Origin: Pararhizobium_B sp963760965
GTDB lineage: Bacteria > Pseudomonadota > Alphaproteobacteria > Rhizobiales > Rhizobiaceae
Length of the DNA stretch: 64,000 nt
Direction: 5' to 3'
Assembly: GCA_963760965.1 (NCBI GenBank)
Contig: CAVXEW010000008.1
Coordinates: 248,001 to 312,000 of the forward strand
The position numbers were made by a program, and so were the translations under genes. The notes under the pieces were generated by a model. The model was not told where the DNA came from. It searched no databases and worked only from the letters and a program-made list of their open reading frames with translations. Of the stretch, positions 58,882-64,000 are shown in pieces (positions within the stretch are counted from its first letter, which is position 1; every line of letters begins with the position of its first letter).

Positions 58882-60197
58882 TGCCCGCCTATACGGTTCG
58901 GGAATGGGACAAGCTCGCCTATGGCGAGGGTGCGGGGCAGATTCCCGCCCACCACGCCGATAGTTTGGCGAGCTTGGCGGCCTGCTCGGCCTTTGCCGGA
59001 CGCGGCGGCAGCGGCGTACTCGAACATGGCCGGCATGCACTGCGCGCGCGCGGCGTGGTCGGCATTCTGGCGGCGGGCGACGCGAGCCTGGAGATCCTGC
59101 CCAAGATCGATGTGGCGCCCGGTGAAACAACCGATCACCAGAACGCGGCGATCCGCAAGCGGCTGGTGCATATGCTGGCCGTCGCACTGGATTTGAAAAT
59201 TGACCTCGGCGTCATCACCGATCTCGCCTGGCAGCGCGAAACCCTGCTCGAAATCCTGATCCGCATCTTTTGCGACAAGCTGACCGAAGCGCTGCGCAAA
59301 GGCATGCCGCGCCGCTACATCGCCTGCGAAGACGATCTGCCGACATTGCGCGGCCAGCTCGACATCACCCGCCAGTTCACCCGCCATGCGGTCAATCCCT
59401 CGCGCCTTGCCTGCCGCTTCGATCTTCTCTCCGAAGACACGCCCCTCAACCGGATCATGAAAGCGGCCGTACAGCGCTTGGCGCGCCTCGCGCGCCGCGC
59501 CGCCAACCAGCAATGTCTGCGTGAGCTGGCCTTCGTCTATGCAGATATTACCGACGTGCCGATTGCCGCTCTGCGCTGGGATCAGGTGGTGATCGACCGC
59601 ACCAACCGGTCCTGGCAGGAGCTCTTCGCCATGGCCCGGCTCTCTTTGCAGGACCGCTATCAGACGACCACCGGCGGCGCCGGCCAGGGCACGGCCATGC
59701 TGTTTGAGATGAATGCGTTGTTCGAGGAATATGTCGGGCGCTTGATCGCCCGCGCCTTGGCGGGGACCGGGTTTACTGTTTCGTTGCAGGGTGGACGGCT
59801 GTTTTGCCTGAGCGCGCAGGAGAGCGGACGCGCCCTATTCCAGACCCGGCCCGATATCCTGATCCGCCAGGGTGGCAGGGTCGTCCATGTCATCGACACC
59901 AAGTGGAAGCGGATATCGGCGCGGATCGATGATCCCAAGCAGGGCGTCTCGCAGGCCGACGTCTATCAGATGATGGCCTATGCCCAGCTCTATCGACGCG
60001 CCGCGCCTGACTCTGCTCTATCCCCACCACCCCGGTCTCGGCGGCCAAGAACAGTTCATGGGCGTTATTCGATCACCGGACACGCCACGATCCTGGAGAC
60101 CGCGAGTATTGACGTGGCCAACAGCACCGACATGCTCGGGCGGCTTCGTCGCCTGATCCTGAGCGAAGAGCCGGTGGATCTGGAATTGGAGGGATGA
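58881..60197 (+). CDS. mcrC: McrC-type nuclease subunit
   Basis: A 438-residue partner of the McrB-like GTPase, in which the nuclease active site resides. The N-terminal part (YTVREWDKLAYGEGAGQIPA) resembles McrC. The C-terminal PD-(D/E)xK motif reads QTRPDILIRQGG followed by VHVIDTKWKRI (D-x20-D-x-K). DLPTLRGQLDITRQFTRHAV is typical of McrC. A short stretch (about 60008-60076) is read in the wrong frame: the expected LLYPHHPGLGGQEQFMGV is visible in another frame, bounded by one insertion and one deletion. The start codon overlaps the upstream stop (TGATG), indicating translational coupling. The stop is 3 bp before the next gene. Confidence 0.92.
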   Translation: MPAYTVREWDKLAYGEGAGQIPAHHADSLASLAACSAFAGRGGSGVLEHGRHALRARGVVGILAAGDASLEILPKIDVAPGETTDHQNAAIRKRLVHMLAVALDLKIDLGVITDLAWQRETLLEILIRIFCDKLTEALRKGMPRRYIACEDDLPTLRGQLDITRQFTRHAVNPSRLACRFDLLSEDTPLNRIMKAAVQRLARLARRAANQQCLRELAFVYADITDVPIAALRWDQVVIDRTNRSWQELFAMARLSLQDRYQTTTGGAGQGTAMLFEMNALFEEYVGRLIARALAGTGFTVSLQGGRLFCLSAQESGRALFQTRPDILIRQGGRVVHVIDTKWKRISARIDDPKQGVSQADVYQMMAYAQLYRRAAPDSALSPPPRSRRPRTVHGRYSITGHATILETASIDVANSTDMLGRLRRLILSEEPVDLELEG

Positions 60198-60200
60198 TGT

Positions 60201-63200
60201 ATGCCTGACTTTAGCATCTCTCCGATCTCGGTCGTCAATCAGATCAAGAGCAATCTGCAAGATCGGTACGATTCCGGTTATCCGATCCTCAAAGAGCTGT
60301 TGCAAAACGCAGACGACGCAGAAGCTCAACGATTTAGGCTCGACGCACTGCCAGGCTGGCCAAACGCGGCTAATCCACTGTTGCGCGGACCGGGCCTTCT
60401 GGTCGCCAATGACGGCTTCTTTCGCCAGCAGGACGAGAGCGGAATTACGTCGTTCGGCGAGAGTGGCAAGGCTGCCGACAGCGCGGCGGTCGGCAAGTTT
60501 GGATTTGGCCAGAAAGCCGTGTTCCACCTCTGTGACGCGTTCGTTGTCTATGCCCAAAGGGAAAACGGCGAAACCTTCAGCACGGTCGTCAATCCGTTCT
60601 TGGAGGTTGACGTCGCCGACAATATCAGTCGGCAATGGGAGCCGGCCGGTGGAGTTCTTGACCCCGCCGATCTCGAATTCTTGAGGAGTAAGATCGCCTC
60701 GGATTTCCCAGATCGCCACGTCGTTCTTTGGTTGCCGTTGCGTCGAGAAGGTATCCAGCCAGCCCCTGGGGTTAGCTTCTCCAGCAACATTCCGTCAGCA
60801 GTAGAGACGGTCAGGGAACTCATCAGACCCGACGATTTGCGCGTCCTCCTGACGGCGCTTCGCTATCTGAAGTCGATTGAGATTCTGGGAAAGCGGTGAG
60901 CTTCGCTGCGCGCTCGAACTCGATGACACGCGGGGCCGTTTTCTCGGACCGAGCCGTTTGAGTGATGGCGTTCGCTCCTTCGGTGGCGCAATTGGAGCCA
61001 CCGCAGACAATTCAACAACGCCATTCGTCGGGCGCGAGGCGATGGCTTTCGATGGCCGTCTCGCGGCCCTAAGGCGTACGCGGCATTGGCCGCAAACGAT
61101 CACCGTTCTCAGTGCACAACCCGTCCCGGAAAAGGGAGAACCACACGGGGCGGCGACGCTATTGTGCATTCCCAAGAGGGAAAGTGAACGCACGGAATCC
61201 GCGCAGCTACGTATTTCCTGGGCCGTGTTCCTGCCGATATCTGACGCATCTGACATCGTTATCAACATCTACGATAGCACGCTCGGCCGGATCCATCTGC
61301 TGCTGCACGGATACTTCTTTCTCGATAGCGGACGAAGCCAGATCGAAGGGCTGGATGCTCCCCTCGAAACCAGCGAACCTACAGATGCTTCGGCGCTGCG
61401 CCGTGCGTGGAATGCCGAGCTGCGTGAATCAGTGGTACTTCCGCTTCTGCCGACTCTGCTGAGAGACGCACTTGGTTCGGCGATGCTGACATCAGTGGAA
61501 CTTGTGCAACTCGTAAGGGCGCTTGCGCGCCACGACTGGTTTCAAAGCAACCGCAAATCCGTCTGTCGAGAACATGCGTTGGTGCGTGTTCTTGAAGAGC
61601 CGGCCGGTATCGTTTGGCGTGTCGTGTCGTCGGATGATGTACTGTGTCCACTGCCCGCCTCGGTGGCGGATGCCCCTAAACGGATTGGAGAATTGTTCGG
61701 TGCCATCAGTGTGTGGGCCGAGGCGAGCGGAAGGCGTCTTGTTGTCGACGCCACCGCCGCGCTCAGCGCGCAGCTGATACGCTGGACTGAAGCCGACCTG
61801 AGCAAGGTATTCTCCGGGCTTTCACCACGCGCGTTTCAATTGCGCGATCTTGCGCGGCTTCTCGTCGATTTCCTCGGCATAGCGACGCTCGGCGATACCG
61901 AGCATTCCGCGATCAGCCCGCACATCGTTACAGCCTTGCGCAAGGCAATGACGGAAAGCCGAGCGCTTGCGCCGTCTGAGTTCATTAAGTCAGCTCTTAC
62001 CCACGTTCCACACGATGCGCTGTTCCGACTTCCACCCTCCGTCGAGAACCGCCAGGTCTTGCGCGCGCTGGCTTCCGCTCTGTCTAATGTCCTGCCGGTT
62101 CGCAGTGAGTGGCTCGATGATGGCCGACGGTCTCCCCGACTATCCGACGGAGACCTCAAGGCGTTGCTCACGGCCCTCGAACCGCTGATTGAAAGTGATC
62201 AGGCGGATCAGGCGGCGACAGCCGCGTTGGCGCTGCTCGCTCAGGCCCAACGGAATATCTCCGAACTGGCGAACGACCCCGGATTCGCATCTATCAAGGT
62301 TCTGCGGGTGCGGGACGTCCGTGCTCGTAGCTCGATTGTGCTGTCGCTCCAAGCGCTCGTCGAACGTTCCAAAGCGGGGATTTTGTTCTCAGGCTCGCCT
62401 CAAGCGAACATGTGGCTGCCTTTGCTCGTCGAGGCGTTGCCAGACGCATCTCCGCTGATTGTAGACAGTGGTACGATGCCTCTCATTCGAGACGAGGCAA
62501 AGCTCGCGCTTCAGTTGGCCGGCAAGGAGGCTGCTTCCTCGCTCATCAACAAAGCAATGAGCTTTGGGTCGGAGAGCGCTCGCCAACGGCTGCTCGATGA
62601 AATTGGAATTGACAATAAAGATGATCCGGCAGCTGCCCGGCGCCTCTGCGTCGGAATCCGCGAGGCGGGGTACTCAGCCTCAAAACTTTGGACGCTCGAT
62701 CCGGGTCAAAAGGGGATAGAGCGCATTGCCACAACTTTTATTTCCCGTAGCCAGAACGAATTTCTTGTCCCGACCAGCATTGCTGACGGACTGTCCAGGA
62801 CGCAACGAAACCATCTTCGTATAGAGGTGCTCGACGCGACCGATCTGGAAATTTTGTTCGAGAAGAACATCGCCGTCATCGAGCAACTCAGCCCTGATGC
62901 TTCAGAGCGAGAAGCGGTCCTTGAGGTAGGCCTGTCCGATGGTCTGCTGATCCGATTGCCCGTCCACGAAAGGCAGGACGGAACAGTTGGGGATGGAAAG
63001 GGCATCTTTCGCGAAACGAAAGAATGGTCTGTGCCTGAAGCGTTGCGGGCAGTTGTCTCTATCGCCCGGCCATGCCAAAGCCAGAAGGCGCGGGAACTGC
63101 AGGGACAGCTTATTAGGGCATGGTCGCCGGAAAGCCAGATTGAGGTCGCGCTAAGTTGCGGTGATCCACACCGCCTTCGTGGTGAGATACTGGACGCGCT

Positions 63201-64000
63201 CGTCGCGTTGCAATCTCCGCCCAATGAACGCTTGCTGGAAGGACTGCACGCCAACTCGTGGCTTTTTGCCGATGGACACCCGATCAAGCCGCAGGATGTG
63301 CTCGCTCTTCCACCAGCGGTCGATGAAGCGGCACAAGCGCTTCTTTTGACAAATGGAGAGGCGCCCCCGTTCTTACCTGCTGCAAGGCTGGCCATCGATG
63401 TGCGCGAACATCGCGGCTTCGTTCATCTCAAAGAATGGGTTCTGCCGGCAGGCGCGCGTCGTTCGAAGCCCTAGCACTGATGGTGGAGGATGCGGGCATC
63501 ATCGGACGCCTTGGAACGGCGGACGAGATTCCAATAGAATGTTGCGACAATGGCGAAAGGCAGCGGCGATGTTGGGTTGCCGGGCTGGCGGCTGCTAGCG
63601 GCGGTTCTGGCCTCGGAGGCTGATCGCGGCGACACGGTGAAGGTTGTCGCCGCTTTCGCGGAGATACAATTCTCCGACGCCAATTTGGCAGGAGCCCACC
63701 TCGACCACCTTGCGGCGCAGGCGAAGGAAAATGGGCGGAAAGGCGAGGCGGCCCGCAAAGTCAATCGATACGGATTTTACATCGTCGCCCGTTGGCCGGA
63801 ATAATTATGCTGTCGAGTGTTCGCCGGAATGCTGGTTCCTACCGAGGCCGGAAATTGGCGCATCGGCCGGGAGGTTGCGCAAGGTGGTGACGGGCTTGAT
63901 CCGAATTATGTCTTGGGCGAGAAGATGCATCGGCGCTTGGAAAACGTGACACGTCGCCGGCCGAGAATCCTGGTGCCGGAAATGAAGTCCATCATCGATC
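60201..64000 (+). CDS. Sacsin/Hsp90-type ATPase domain giant protein, frameshifted and cut by the window edge
   Basis: At least ~1,200 residues. The N-terminus is a GHKL (Hsp90-like) ATPase of the sacsin subtype: YPILKELLQNADDAEAQRF (N-box), GPGLLVANDGFF and AAVGKFGFGQKAVFHLCDAF. The remainder is a long helical region with no domain I recognise (for example ALARHDWFQSNRKSVCREHA). Shifts occur near 60893 (extra C), about 63455 and about 63550. A stop near 63802 is followed by further plausible text in the same frame (LVPTEAGNWRIGREVAQGGD), so the protein probably continues past the window. Sacsin-like ATPases recur in defence islands, but their role there is poorly known. Fourth gene of the operon, 3 bp after mcrC. 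Confidence 0.8.

Larger units (their letters stand above)
46431..64000. mobile_element. Integrated genomic element inserted at guaA, right end not in window
   Basis: Starts after guaA with arm-type repeats, an integrase and an AlpA-like gene, then an ardC remnant, a foreign helicase and a putative defence operon. Composition is uneven: 48850-50520 and the part after 60200 are AT-richer than the backbone. The known tendency of guaA to receive islands supports the call. Confidence 0.82.

Noticed and set aside
63550..63804. An independent small gene of 84 codons
   Set aside because: It continues the sacsin-like protein after a frameshift, and plausible text carries on beyond its stop, so I treat it as part of the large gene.

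Overview
The window is 64 kb of high-GC DNA from an alphaproteobacterium, most likely a member of the Rhizobiales (Hyphomicrobiales). The evidence is a rhizobial-type PmtA phospholipid N-methyltransferase, an alphaproteobacterial RpoH-type promoter before dnaK, rpmH-rnpA-yidC, malate synthase G, a ugpBAEC transporter, a DUF930-like secreted protein and a RIME-like intergenic repeat. The species cannot be named from this sequence.

Positions 1 to 46430 are mostly chromosomal backbone. In order they hold: the 3' end of lepA; a class A penicillin-binding protein; an M20 peptidase; a PagL-like lipid A deacylase; polA; trkH; dnaK-dnaJ; pmtA; the tyrosine-degradation genes hppD, maiA and hmgA (no fumarylacetoacetase beside them); a gamma-carbonic anhydrase family protein; an AT-richer methyltransferase beside tRNA-Arg(ACG); an orphan histidine kinase; a flavoprotein/TVP38 pair; rpmH-rnpA-yidC; an M14 deacylase; ugpBAEC behind a candidate Pho box; an L,D-transpeptidase lipoprotein; malate synthase G; a HyuA-type ATPase; a cytochrome P450; gyrB; a DUF930-like protein; tspO; an MTA/SAH nucleosidase-like gene; and guaA.

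From about 46431 to the window end lies an integrated element entered at the 3' end of guaA, a known island hotspot. It starts with a cluster of TGACGGTACTT repeats, a P4-type tyrosine integrase and an AlpA-like regulator. A broken ardC remnant follows, running in frame into a foreign SF1 helicase. Then comes what looks like an anti-invader locus. A HEPN-like gene and a WYL-type regulator face left. Diverging from them is a tightly packed rightward operon of four genes: (1) a Cas4/TM0106-like nuclease + DEDD exonuclease + SF1 helicase polypeptide, (2) a McrB-type AAA+ GTPase with a long N-terminal region and an extra domain between Walker A and Walker B, (3) McrC, and (4) a very large sacsin/Hsp90-type ATPase that runs off the window. 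I do not recognise this combination as a named system.

Several genes are interrupted by apparent single-base indels, most of them insertions: polA, trkH, dnaK, hmgA, the integrase and much of the island. Because polA, dnaK and hmgA are conserved on both sides of each shift, these look more like sequence or assembly errors than real gene decay. Reconstructed products are therefore described across the shifts.
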